From: Nymphaea colorata | Lineage: Eukaryota; Streptophyta; Magnoliopsida; Nymphaeales; Nymphaeaceae | Direction: 5' to 3' | DNA: 64,000 nucleotides | Assembly (NCBI RefSeq): GCF_008831285.2 | Contig: NC_045151.1 | Span: forward strand, 9,972,571-10,036,570 | Made by a program: the position numbers and the translations under genes | The notes under the pieces: generated by a model | The model's input: only the letters and a program-made list of their open reading frames with translations | The model's database searches: none | What the model was told of the DNA's origin: nothing | In this document: positions 30,700 through 44,395 of the stretch, one piece after another | Layout: each line of letters begins with the position of its first letter | How positions within the stretch are numbered: the stretch's first letter is position 1

Positions 30700-32720
30700 A
30701 CACGCAAGGGTTTGAATAGTGTTGGAATTGATTCTTGGATTAGATTTCAGATATTTTAGCTTGAATGTAGATTTTTGATTTTTGGATCTAATCCGGATCC
30801 ATGGGTAGTTTTCATGATATTTTTTCCTATTTCAGGCCTGATTTTTATTTTCCAGTTCAATTACGAGTTTTGACTTTATTTTTTGCATCTCGGGTATGGT
30901 TTTGGTATTTGGAAGTGGATCTGGTTTTAAGGTTAGATTTTGGATCTGAGTCTTGAATTTGGATCTAAGGCTTAGTTTTAGATTTAGAGTTCGGTTTTGT
31001 ATCTAGTTGATGTCTTAGGATCTATTATTGATCTAGAATTGGGATTTGGATACAGATCTGGATCTGAGGCTTGATCTCTGGATTTGGAGTTGGGGCCTGG
31101 GCTTGGGTTTAGATATGGACTTCAAATTCTGTTTCTTTATATGGAGCTGGGGATTTGGATCTATGGATATGTTTTGGACATGAGGTTGAGATTTGGATCT
31201 GGATCTGGATCAAGATCTACATCTAGGGATATGTTTTAGGTATCTATATGAATTTTGGACCAGATCTAGCTTTGAATTGGGATCCAAAGTATAGAATAGG
31301 TTTAAATTGGGAATGAGCTTCGGTCCAAAGTCCGAAACTAGATCCAAATGGGTTCACAAGTATAATCAATCATCAAAGTGCGGAGAAATTGGTCAACATT
31401 AGGGAAATTTGAAGTGTTTGAGACAAAAAATCATTAAAATTTGTTGTAAATTTGTCAATATATGTTGAATGTAGACATTTGAAAAAATTAGGGTGATAAC
31501 AAATATGAAGTTACACTAAACCACCAAAATTTGGACCTTCATGTTTAGCCTTTGGTGGTGGTGAAGTGTTTCCTCTAATGGCAAAAGGCTGTTAAAAATA
31601 ATTTTAATAAAAAAAAGATTAAAAGGAGCCAAAAAATGAAAGGAAAAGAAAAAATATTAATAAAAAAAAGAAAAAAACATAAAAAAGGGAAAATGTACCT
31701 GCCAAAGCCCTATTAAGAGATAAGGGCCAAATTCTTCTGCAATGAATTTGAAAAAATACAATATATGTGCAATTATAGAACAACGTCTTCTTTTTCTCTA
31801 AGATTTTCTATGATGTTGAGAACTGTTTCTCTCTGCTCATGGTTTGGAAATGGAATAAGTCTCCTCTAGATGCTTGATAACAACGGTTTAAGAAAGATTT
31901 TTAATCTTCCTATAAGAAAACATAAGCCAAAAGATATGAATATCCACTGAAGAACTCATAACTAGGTCTGAAGTCTGAGTCACTATAACCATCATTTGAT
32001 TTATTTTTTTTCTAAATTAGGGGATATTTTTCTAATGTAAAAAAAACTTCAAAGAGAAAATTAAGATTTTCACTACATTGGAGTGTCTTCCTGAAAAAGT
32101 TAAAAAAAAAATGGTGGTTTTTCTTTGCCTCTAAGTCGCTATAAATTGGCTCAGGAGCAAAGAGGGACATTTGTGAACACCCTAACTTTTCACTGATTTA
32201 TTATCAATTTTTGCACCCCATTTTTAAAAAATATTTTTTTTTAGTTTCATCTATAGATTGTCATTTGCCATTCATCCAAGTCACATGTCTAATTCAAATA
32301 TTGACACGTGATCTAGAATCCTAGATCCAAAATTTAGCTTTTAGATCCAAACTAGATCTGAGCATGAGCCCCAAATCCATTTTGGATATAAATCCAAAAC
32401 TTTAAATCCAAAATCAGGCCTCAATCTCACTTCTCATCCATTTATTGTATCCAAAGCACCAATTTTAGATCCAAATATAGCTTATGGAAGCAAATCTCAC
32501 TTTGGATCCATTTAGAATCCACTCTATCAATTTCAAATCCCAATCTAACTTTTAAATCCAGACATATCCAAACTCTCACTTTCATATCCATTTGGGTCCA
32601 AACTATGACTTGTAGATTCAAACTCTCTTTTATGGATCGAAATCTCCATCCAAATCCATGTGAAGAATCATGCTCAAACCCAAAATTTAGATCCAAAACT
32701 CATAATCCAAATCCAATATT
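30700..32720. repeat. Region with two inverted GGATCT-rich arms
   Basis: From about 30720 to 31340 the plus strand is packed with GGATCT, TTTGGAT and GATCTGG words. From about 32320 to 32720 the complement is repeated instead (AGATCCAAA, AATCCAAA). The 1-kb middle has neither and is AT-rich with A-runs. The words are not in strict tandem. The arms together look like the long, low-complexity inverted ends of one insertion of about 2 kb. No coding frame was recognised. Confidence 0.6.
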
Positions 32721-32880
32721 TCCTTTCGGATTTCTTAGCAAAAAGACAGATCTCTTAGCAAGAAGACATGCATCATGAAAATTTCTCCATCATTCATTTT
32801 CATTTACGTTTTGTTTGGATGGAGGGAATGGGAAGGAAAGGGAGGGGTGGAAAGAAAAGGAAAGGAAATGACGGGAAAGA

Positions 32881-33154
32881 GAATGAGAAAGAAAATGAAA
32901 GAGGTGATTATAAAGCTTGTTTGGATAGAAAAGAAAGGAATTATGAAAATCATATTTATTTGGATTACATAAAGGAATGAAAATGATAGAATTTATAGTA
33001 TGAAATGGAGGAAAAGAGAATGAGAAAGAAAATGAAAGAGTTGATTATAAAGCTTGTTTGGATAGAAAAGAAAGGAATTACGAAAATCATATTTATTTGG
33101 ATTACATAAAGGAATGAAAATGATAGAATTTATAGTACTTTATGATAATACCCC
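32881..33154. repeat. 137-bp tandem duplication, two copies
   Basis: GAATGAGAAAGAAAATGAAA begins both copies (32881 and 33018). Each continues with AAGCTTGTTTGGATAGAAAA and ends near ATAGAATTTATAGTA, with very few differences, so it is recent. Similar purine-rich, TTTGGTTG-type sequence in reverse orientation is at 35265-35650. Confidence 0.85.
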
Positions 33155-33363
33155 TAACATTCAAAAATTTATCATTCAAATAAAAATATTTTTAATTTGA
33201 TTACTTGATTCAATAAAAGAGGAACCGCACTTACACTCGACATTTCATTCTATAATAATAAATCTGATAAAAATTTAGATCAATCAAACAAAATGTCGGT
33301 AAACATAATAATTGTCTAATGAGAAAAAAATCATATGACAAAATAAAAAATAACATTCATGTC

Positions 33364-33759
33364 TTAAATAACTCTAAGCATCTTATGTAAAACATTATTT
33401 TGCTTAGAAAAAAGACGAACAAAAAATGTTTCCATCCTTTTTTCATCATCGGTAAGATGAAGATGTGTTTCGGTTTGTAACTCTTTTTCAATACCAATGA
33501 CTTCAAATGCTGGAAATATATATTCTTTAGAATATTTATTTGAATGCATTGGCTTTGGTACTACATTACTTTTTTCAATTGCATTAGCAACTCTCTCAAA
33601 GGCATATTTCACTATTTCAATCTCTTTTAAATCAACTTTTTTTGCACTTCTCCTCTTTTTAAACTTTGGCAATGAACCTGTGTTGGGTTCAACTTGAAAT
33701 TCAAACTTGTCTCCTAGAATGATAAATGGTTTCAATACTGCTTGATCTTGAGAAACCAT
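33364..33759 (-). CDS. Unrecognised 131-codon ORF, possibly a gene or TE fragment
   Basis: The predicted protein is not low-complexity. It has a basic stretch 'KFKKRRSAKK' (about residues 32-41), a helical 'EIEIVKYAFERVANAIEKS' and a charged C-terminus with 'TDDEKRMETFFVRLF'. The frame seems to continue upstream without Met ('VWEYWRYKFIDEM'), so it may be an exon or the 3' end of a longer gene. The basic and helical layout recalls the C-terminal half of Myb/SANT-like proteins linked to PIF/Harbinger elements, but this is only an impression. I do not recognise the family. Confidence 0.35.
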   Translation of the reverse strand: MVSQDQAVLKPFIILGDKFEFQVEPNTGSLPKFKKRRSAKKVDLKEIEIVKYAFERVANAIEKSNVVPKPMHSNKYSKEYIFPAFEVIGIEKELQTETHLHLTDDEKRMETFFVRLFSKQNNVLHKMLRVI

Positions 33760-33934
33760 TTCATCAATAAACTTGTATCGCCAGTACTCTCATACCCTAA
33801 AGTCATTCAGCTGCACTTTTCTTTCAGACAACTTAATTAATTATGACATTCCCTTCTTCTGAACTCTCAACGATTTGACACAACTAGGCTTGAAAAACAA
33901 CACTTTCATAGAAGAACCATTCAGAATATGATGA

Positions 33935-34095
33935 ACGCATGGATCAAGTGGAAATCAGAGTTTTGTTTCCAGTATCATTTTTCCTATCATTCATGAGCAA
34001 AGAATGAACATGTTGAGTGCATAGATCAAGCGGAAATTAGTGTTCTATTTTCCAGTGTCATCTGTCCTACTGCTAATAAACTTCTGCTTCTGTAG
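33935..34095. repeat. About 84-bp diverged tandem duplication
   Basis: GCATGGATCAAGTGGAAATC near 33935 recurs as GCATAGATCAAGCGGAAATT near 34018, both followed by a TTTCCAGT(A/G)TCAT stretch. Just after it, a 20-bp unit GATATGTTTGGACCCAAGGG is doubled at about 34122-34161. Confidence 0.65.
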
Positions 34096-34401
34096 GCAAA
34101 ATGTTCAAGTTATCACTCCACTGATATGTTTGGACCCAAGGGGATATGTTTGGACCCAAGGGGAAAAGCTCAGTACAAAGCCAGAAAGATTGCACCAGTT
34201 GTCGGACAAAAAAAAAACAAAGGGGAAGCTGCAATGGCACTACAACCAATTCTAACTGAGTATTTAATCCAAACTTGCCATTTTTCATGGGAGAACATGG
34301 CTGATTGTATCTGGACTCTTCATTTCACCACTCTGCAATTTTGTATTTTTCTTACCTAACTATAGAATACTGTGATCTGTTTACAATGTGGGCTGTTGAT
34401 G

Positions 34402-34560
34402 CAGGCAACGCCACCACCAAAATATGTCATTAATCCTCCAAAGCACTTTAAATGTGTGGCAGTAGATAGACTACTTAAATTACGTAATGCTATAGCCCAA
34501 GGTGGTCCTGATGAGCTCTTATATTTCATGATCTTCACATCCAGCGGCCTGTTTATATAA
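34402..34560 (+). other. Unrecognised exon-like ORF
   Basis: After a TTGATGCAG acceptor-like site the frame reads 'ATPPPKYVINPPKHFKCVAV', then 'DRLLKLRNAIAQGG', and ends at 34560. The composition is protein-like, but no start, neighbour exon or family was recognised. Confidence 0.25.
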
Positions 34561-35380
34561 CCACATCCTTCTTTTCCCATGAATAACTTTGTTTAAAATT
34601 AAATACATAATTTTCATACTTTAAACACATATGATTTGTATCTTTTTCCCCTTGAACAAGATTTGTTTATGGGTAGCCTAAATTAGAGACAAATTATGCC
34701 ACTTGCAACATGAAGGGTTTCCTTCTTGGAGGATTCGTCGTCACCTAAGACAATAAATAATAAAGATACTGCTTATTGTATGTCATCCGAGCATGAGACA
34801 CCTTCCTGATTAGTTAAATGCTACATCATAAATAGTTGGTATTTCTCGATCTAATATCAGTAAATTTTGTATGGGAAAAAAAAAAGAACTGCTTTTTCTT
34901 TAGTAAATCTCTCTCTCTCTCTCTCTCTCTCCACGTGAAAATACACAGTAGTATCCCTTAGTTGTCATAAAAATGTTACTAATAGCAGGCCCAGCAGGAT
35001 ACCACAATGTCTTTGATTCAGCCCCAAATTGGAAGAAAAACGAAACAGAACATAACCGAAGAGAAGAAAGCATAGAAACAAAGAAACATAACAACAAAAA
35101 ACATAGGAACAGAAAAGCAGATGCACACAATGCCATACTTTGAGATAAAAGATAGAGTCGTTTGGAGCGGAGAAAAATAGAGGTCTGAAACGAGAATGTG
35201 CACTCCCACGAGACAGAGTGAGAGATGGAATTGCCGGTGTGTGGGTGGAACCGCGGAAAGAGTATACATGGTAGAAAAAGATAGATTTTTTATTTCTTTT
35301 CCATTCCTTTCAATTTTTGAATGGAAGAATTGATACATTAGATTTCTCTTTTTTTCCATCCCTTCGCAACCAAACAAATT

Positions 35381-35580
35381 TTTTAATTTCCTCTCTTAAA
35401 GGATTGGATTTACATTAGATTTATCTTTCCTTTCCACCCTTTACAACCAAACAAACTTTTTAATTTCCTTTGATTTTTCTTTTTAATTTCCTCTCTTAAA
35501 GGATTGGATTTACATTAGATTTATCTTTCCTTTCCACCCTTTACAACCAAACAAACTTTTTAATTTCCTTTGATTTTTCT
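35381..35580. repeat. 100-bp tandem duplication, two identical-looking copies
   Basis: Copies at 35381-35480 and 35481-35580 both run from TTTTAATTTCCTCTCTTAAA to TTTGATTTTTCT. No difference was seen by eye, so the event is recent. Confidence 0.9.
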
Positions 35581-35639
35581 TCTTTTTAATTAATTAACCA
35601 AACAAATGATTGATTGCTCAATCCTTCCTTTTCCCTCCA

Positions 35640-36890
35640 TACAAGGCGTTAAAGATTTTCAAAGTACCTATGGTTTTTCCAAATTACCCTTGTTTTACTT
35701 CAAAATGCCAAAAATGTACAATTTTTCAAAATACCCCTAGTTTGCCTTTATTTTCTTAAAATTACCTAATTTTGTCCAAAATTTTCCAAAGAAAATTGGA
35801 GGTTGACATGCCATGGCCGTTCCGAGCTCTATCGGATAAGATAGGCCGCATGGCCTAGCCTACATGCATACAAAGCTGTGCACAATCGTGCATTGGCCAG
35901 CCATAGCCGGCACACGTCGGCCACGTTTCAGCTAGGGCCGTGCATGGCCGGTCGTGGCGAGCTGACCAACATGGTCCTGTAGTGTCTGGCTCATCTAGAA
36001 TAAGCCAAAATGGCCATTTTGCCCAGCAAAGTGGTTGGGCCACAAATGAGTAAAAAATGAACCTCTAGTCAATCTAAATTTTTTTGCATTGTGAAAAGAC
36101 ACAAATGTGATTGATAGGATAATTATTCTTTTGGCCATAATTATCTATTTTGAATATGAAATTATCAAAATATTCTTGGTAGAAATATTATTTGTTTTCT
36201 AAGTCATTATGATCTAATTCTCAGCATATTAAAGACAAAAATGCCCATAACAAAGCAAATTTTTATTTTCTAGGGCACCATAACCTATTTCATGACTTGG
36301 GAGAGCAGTGGAGTGGGGTGGGGACATGCTCAAGTATAAATAGCCATTTTCTCCTCTCATTTACTCCATCCCTTGAGTCTCATGCTCTGTCTGCTTTCTC
36401 ACTTTTTCTTTCTTTTTTCTTCTTCTCTCCTTCTTGGCCTCCAAGAAAAACCTTCCTTCCACCCTGTTTTAATGGAGAGAAATGAATGGATAAAAAAGAA
36501 AGGAAATGAAAGAAAAAGAAAGAAACAAAAGAAAATGATTAGTATAAAAGCTCGTTTGAACAAAAAGCAAAGAAGAAAATAAAATTTGAATTGGTTTATG
36601 ATAATGCCCCTACCACTCTAGAACTTATTATTCATGTAAAAATGCTTAAAAAATATTTTTTGATTCTACTATATGGTTCGATTCAAGAGTGTCACAAGTT
36701 AAGCCTCCCTCCTTTTCGTTTCCACTTTATTTTAATTTATTTCGTTTTATTTTAAGTTTCATCTTTATTATATTTTTTTTTATCTTATTTCTTAAGCTGC
36801 TTAGATTTAGCTGGAATTACTTTAATGTCATTAGGCTCTAAAGGGGTTAGGTATGCACCTCTCCCTTGAGCTTAGCTATTTAATCTACTT
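35640..36890. other. Intergenic, no gene seen
   Basis: Contains a GGCC-rich patch (35810-36010) and purine-rich sequence at 36475-36620 resembling the 32.9-kb duplication. Nothing coding was recognised. Confidence 0.5.
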
Positions 36891-36894
36891 AAGT

Positions 36895-37480
36895 AAGACC
36901 ACACAATGCTCTATTGAAGCCTTAAAGACAATCAATCTCTAATCATGGTACTAAACTTGGATTAAGGAACTAATGATTTTCTTTAAGCCTTGATGAAACA
37001 TCATTTAGATTAAGCATGTTTTTTTCATTTATTTATAAATAAAATAAGATATTTGTTAAGTTTTAACTTTTATATATTTTTACCCTAGCTCATGTTTGCA
37101 AACTATGCTTAGATGAGGTTTTGATGATGATTAAGACCCTTAACCGTGGTACTAACCTTGGTTTAGGGAATAAATAATCATCTTTAATACTTCAACTATG
37201 TTCACTTACATTTATTTTCCTTACCTATAAATAATATGGAATAAGGTACGCCCTTTCCCCCTTTTCTATTTCTAAGTTGTTAATTTTCAGTTTCATTTTT
37301 ATGCATTTCATTTAGTTTACTTCTTGTTTTTGTGTTAAACTCATTCAAAAAAATATATTTAGTTATGATTTGAGGATGATTAATCCTTCAACTGTGGTAT
37401 TAATCTTGGTTTACAAAATAAATAGACATCCTTAAAATTCTCACTAAACTCACTTAGATTATGTATGCATGACTTTTAGT
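36895..37480. repeat. Three diverged copies of a 200-250-bp repeat
   Basis: The phrase GTGGTACTAACCTTGG and its variants recur near 36944, 37146 and 37396. Each is preceded by a TTAA-rich 'gatgattaa' part and followed by 'aataaatxatc' and TTCACTTA/TTTAGATTA words. The repeat is old and AT-rich. Confidence 0.5.
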
Positions 37481-38205
37481 CATATGTCATTAACACACAA
37501 AGCACACACTTCCCATTTGATTGGAATTTAAGTATGCTTCATTTAATATTATACCCTAAGTACTAATTTGGGTATAAGAATAATCTATAATTGCTTAAAC
37601 TCTAATTAGATACACTGCTTTTAAACTGCATCCATGTCTTTCAAAAGAATTCTAAAAAACACAAGTATTTAAAAAACAAAGTTTTATAAAAACATGAAAA
37701 ATATAAATGATTAGGACATCATAAAACTTAGAAAAATCAACACTGAACCTTCAATGAAATCAAAGTCAGCAACTTAGTCATAAACTTATAATCAAAACTC
37801 TTAGCACGTCAAAGTCTCCCAAAAATCAATACCAAATTCTAAATCACAAAATTTTAAATAAATCTCAATTAATTAAAACATTAGCCAACAAAAAACTCAT
37901 AAATCTGAAACCTCTAACCCCAAACCTAAATTAAAAGGCATCAAAATCCCAAGTCACAAACCCTAGATACTTTAACAAAATCATCACCTCAAACTATAAC
38001 GTTAAAAATGTCAACATCCTAATGCATAGGTGTTCAAACGTATCAATAAAGCTCAAGTCCAGTATTTGGCAGATTTACAAGAAACCATTGAAAAATTAAA
38101 CCATAGTCTCAAATCGATTGAGTCTCACTAAAGACCGAACCTAGGAATTTTAAACAATTCCCAAGAATCAATAAACTTGAAAACTGTAATTTCTCAACCC
38201 CTAAA

Positions 38206-38406
38206 TGTAAGACCCACGATTTTCTTTCTTTTCTTTAATTATGGAAAACGTTAAGATTGAGAAGGAATTATAATGGAAGATTTAATTGCTGTTAATTTAA
38301 TGACAGAGGGAGCAGTTATGGAAAGAAAGGGGAAAGAAAAACTGACGGGTTATGTTTCATTCCTCATTGCTGTAGCCATCAACGAGAGAGTCCAGCAACA
38401 ATGATT

Positions 38407-38464
<58 letters not shown>

Positions 38465-40094
38465 GGGACATCGTCATTTTTGCTCTCTTTCTAGTTGAGA
38501 TTTAAGTGGTGGCTGCTGGAAAAGAATCAGAAGATCAAGAAAAGGAACTGCGGTTGTGACCGGCTTTGATTTTTACAGGTATGGGGATTTTCAGTTATGA
38601 ATGTATCATGAAGCTTATGTATTTTTTATTTCTTATAGATACATATACATGAGAATCTACGTATTTATACATCTAGGGATGAATCCATGAATGATGTGCC
38701 ATATGATGGGAATGATATGTGGTGTTTTTAGATCTACTTGTGTCTGAGTTCTTAGAAACAAGTGTTTTTAGATCTACTTGTCTCTGAGTTCTTAGAAACA
38801 ACACATGCTAGATACAAATATGAAGTGTAAGGCATGTAAATCATAGTTTTGGATAGAACGTAATAACATAGTTGCGAAAACAAAAATTAAGGGGTTTGAT
38901 TTATACCCTGAGATTCGGTCCTGTCCCCGAATCTCCAAAGCTAGATTGAAACCCCCGTTTAGTCATTCCCTTCCGCGGATAACCAAACCCACGATTTCCT
39001 CTTCTTCTGCGACGGACTCCGACATCATGGAAGTTTTCCTCAATCTTCCTGTTGCTGGAGAGCTCCAAGAGAAGGGAATACCGTGAGAGTTGCACCAGAT
39101 GCGATTTGGGGGAAAATGAATAACACAGTATTGAAGATGCAGGCTTCCTCCTGTCGCTCCTCCTTACTGCCAGTTCATTCTCGCCGCAAAGAAAGCAGCA
39201 ACCGAGAGAGACGCACCTGGTGTGGGAGGTCGTCTTCCTCACGTTGACTACACTGGAAGAACGAGAGCGGAGGAGGCAGCAGCGACTGAAAGCGTTGGAC
39301 GGTCAGTGGCACGGTGGCGTGAAAACGAATCAGAGAGGGAGTATATACTTGGGCAGCACAAGGGCCCGGGATTTTGTTTTGTTTTTGTTGGAAAGCAAGG
39401 GGTCTCTTGGTCCCTCACCTCGGGTCCTAGAGGGGCCGGTCTACCAATTCGGGTAACACCGGTGGTTGGACCATGCTGCTGCAACGGCAATCTAAGATAT
39501 CTCAGGAGGCTTCACTGTAGGTTACCCTCGATTAGTTGGATCGCTTGGTGAAGATATGTTATGTTCTGCCTGTGAGTTGTGTCCACAAGGTTTTCTGTTG
39601 TTGCATGGCACGATGATCATACTCATTGTAATGATAGGCCACGGTTAGAAGTCTAAGAATATTTGGAGGTAACTTTAATGTGTCTTAAGATTTGATGACT
39701 TATAGCTGTTGACCATAAGGTCCCCTTGTGAATTATGAATTTGTGTGACGAGACCAAATAATTGGTCTCGTACTTTGTGGGGCCATGTTCATTCATAGCT
39801 GACTCAGAGGAATTCTGACTCATCTTTCTATCTCTACATGTGGTTCTTGAAAGATTTTGGCTCATGGAGTGATGACCTCAGTCTTGTGATGGACGAGCAT
39901 TGGCAATCTGAACACTGCGTCGATTTTGGGATTTGTGGTTATTTTAGTTGTTTGGGTACAAGTGTTTTATGGTTGAAATAAATCAGACCGTCTTTTAATA
40001 CAGTGTATTTGATTTGGTTTTGGTGATGACTCAATGTTACTTCTGCTATTATTAAAAAAAAATAAAATTTGGTGTCAAAACTTGGGTCGTGACA
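38206..40094 (+). mobile_element. Probable solo LTR, 1,889 bp, gypsy type
   Basis: Starts TGTAAGACCCACG and ends TTGGGTCGTGACA, which are inverted relatives of each other and fit LTR ends. There is no internal coding domain. Flanks are CTAAA on the left and ACTAA on the right, so the target duplication is imperfect or my end is one base off. It contains a (GA)n at 38409-38461 and a GC-richer stretch at 38920-39480 with several short frames that I do not recognise. Confidence 0.55.
38409..38461. repeat. (GA)n microsatellite
   Basis: About 26 uninterrupted GA units. Confidence 0.97.
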
Positions 40095-40699
40095 ACTAAT
40101 CCGTAATATATCTCAAACCTTGATCACTTAAAACCTCAATTTAAAACTTAACTTTTAATATGAAATAAGTCTTTGAAAATTCAATTTAAAACCAGAGCAT
40201 CAACAAATCAGAAACCAAGGATTTAGACCCAGTTCTTAACTTTTAACTCTTAGAAACTCAATCCTAATCATCAAATCATTGAGATGCATGCATCATGTAG
40301 TTTAGAGTAAATCATTGCATGACCTATTATGACAATAGAGATAATTTAATGCATCTCATTATGAAATCCTGAGTTCTAAATGCCAAATTAGATTTTCATT
40401 AAACACTACTTTCAAAAACTATGCATGCTTGTTTTATTCTTGCATTATAATCGTTATGACATTTAAATACCTAGACAGTAGAAGCTTGAAGCGTAATCTT
40501 GCAATGAGCACTACATGCATTGCTAGAGAGTGATTCTTCTTGTGTTGAGTGTTGTATATAGGTTGAGACTTCTTGTATTCTTTTCTATTGGTCCGAGATT
40601 GATTCAGGTAGACAATCTTTATATTTATTTGCATGAGTATATAAGCACAACCTAGGATCCTAGGGACTAAGGTTCATTGCTCAATTTGAAATATTAGAT
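40095..40699. other. AT-rich spacer, no gene seen
   Basis: No convincing frame or repeat was recognised. Confidence 0.5.
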
Positions 40700-41667
40700 T
40701 ACCACAAAATGTTTGCACTAGTGGTCACGCTGGTGCAATGAGATGCTTATTTTCGATATTAGCAAAATTCAACATGCTTTATATTAGATGTGGTTAATGT
40801 GTTTCTGCATGGAGGTTTAGAAGAAAATGTTCACATGGTACTTCCACCAGCATATGGAAGTGACATAGACACAAAGATTTTCATATTAAAAAAGTCATTA
40901 CATGGACTAAAGCAAGAACCAATGAATTAGCTTCTAAAATTTTCCTGAGCATTGTTGTTCTACGGATTCAAACAAACTAAGGCATATTCATTTTCTATTG
41001 ACATTCACCCAAGCTAATAAGTTTGTGGCATGTGGCTTTATGTAAACAATCTTATTATTGCAGGGGATGATAAAATTTAAAAGCTATCTCAGCAATGTAT
41101 TTCATATGAAGGATTTGAGTGTTCAGCGAAACAAGGTATATACTTGTTTCAACACGAGTACATTTTGGACATTCTTAAAGAGATTGGTTTGTTGAATGCA
41201 AAACTATATGAATATTCTATGGAACCCATCAAAATCTTATAGGAAAAAGGGGAGTTGTTAAAAAAATAATCTCCATATAGGCAATTGGCTGACAAGCTGA
41301 TCTAGTTGACTATAAATCAACATGAAGGACTGCTTGTAGTTCATGCTTTATGTAAGTAGATGAAAAATCCAATAACTATTCAATGTCATGTTGCCTAAAA
41401 GTGTTTAGGTACTTGAAAAAGAGTCTAGGTCAATGGATTTTATTGCATGCAAATTATATATTATAGGTGAATGCTTTTTAAGTTGCAAACTAGGGAACCT
41501 ATAAACAAACAACACAATTTGTTTTTGGCTGGCTATTTTGTATTTCTAGGGAACAAGCTAGTGTCTTGGAAGACTTATTAAAAAAGCAACAAGTAGTGTC
41601 ATGACCTTTGGAAAAGCGAGTACCATGCTATGGTAGATATAATGTGTGAGTTGATTTGGTTAAAACC
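40700..41667 (+). pseudogene. Decayed copia reverse transcriptase and RNase H start
   Basis: Across shifting frames one reads 'MRCLFSILAKFNML', 'VNVFLHGGLEENVHMVLPPA', 'GSDIDTKIFILKKSLHGLKQ' (reverse transcriptase fingers and palm) and, at 41500-41667, 'FGKSEYHAMVDIMCELIWLK' from RNase H. There are many stops and shifts. The RNase H breaks off at 41670, where another element is inserted, and resumes at 43598. Confidence 0.7.
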
Positions 41668-41670
41668 TTA

Positions 41671-43594
<1,924 letters not shown>

Positions 43595-43597
43595 TTA

Positions 43598-43880
43598 ATT
43601 GACTGATCTTAAAATGCAGCATGGTTGGTTAAACAAGGCTTTATTGTAATAATCAACCCACTCTTTATCTACCAGCTAATCCAATATCTCCATCATACAA
43701 AACCTATTAAAATTGACTAGCATGATTATACAAAAACAAAAGTAATTTTGGCTGCCCATGTTTCAATGAAAGAACGTGTGAAAGATTGTTTACCAAAGCC
43801 GCGAACAAAAATCAATTGCCCTATTTTGTATACAAATTGAGGGTGCAAGATTTACACACCCTCTTTGAGGTGAACATAAA
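43598..43880 (+). pseudogene. Copia RNase H C-terminal remnant
   Basis: Reads 'QHGWLNKALL', a degraded 'DNQ' part (the CCAACCC near 43645), and at the end 'NQLPYFVYKLRVQDLHT', the terminal motif of a copia polyprotein. It continues the relic at 40700-41667 after the insertion. Confidence 0.6.
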
Positions 43881-44164
43881 CTAATCACCATATATTTGGT
43901 TAGTAAAACAGTTGCAAATTGTTTGATATTGATATGTTGTAAAGTATTTGATTATGAAGGTCGGAAAGCAGATGTAACAACTGCAATTACTTTAAGATGG
44001 TTGAAGAAGAGACCGACTTTTCGGACAGGCTTATGCAGTCACAATGAAGTATAAATTTGTAACTTTAATGAAAAAGTTGGTCTCTTCTTCAATTCTCATT
44101 AAGTCTCACACGCTTCACCCACCATACAAATCCTTAGAAACCAAAGCGGGCAGTAGCAGAGGCA

Positions 44165-44395
44165 GGTGTGCAGGGGCGGAAGGAGGGGGGCTTGCCTAGG
44201 CCATGGCCTCACCCCAACTAACTGAAAAGAAAATATATATTAAAAAAATAAAAAATGTTTAATTGCGTAATGTATTTTTTTATTCTGATTTAGTTTGACC
44301 CTACCCAGATAAATTCGTTGGACCGTTTGACGCGACCCTAAAAAAAATCCTCGTTTCTACAGGTGTCGGGGCTGATGCTACGCTCACCCCACAAA
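44165..44395 (+). repeat. GGGGCGGA-type MITE-like repeat, copy 1
   Basis: Starts GCAGGGGCGGAAGGAGGGGG and ends near TACGCTCACCCCAC. The AT-rich inside lies between GC-rich ends. It belongs with the copies at 46439 and 57845, though this is the most diverged. Confidence 0.45.
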
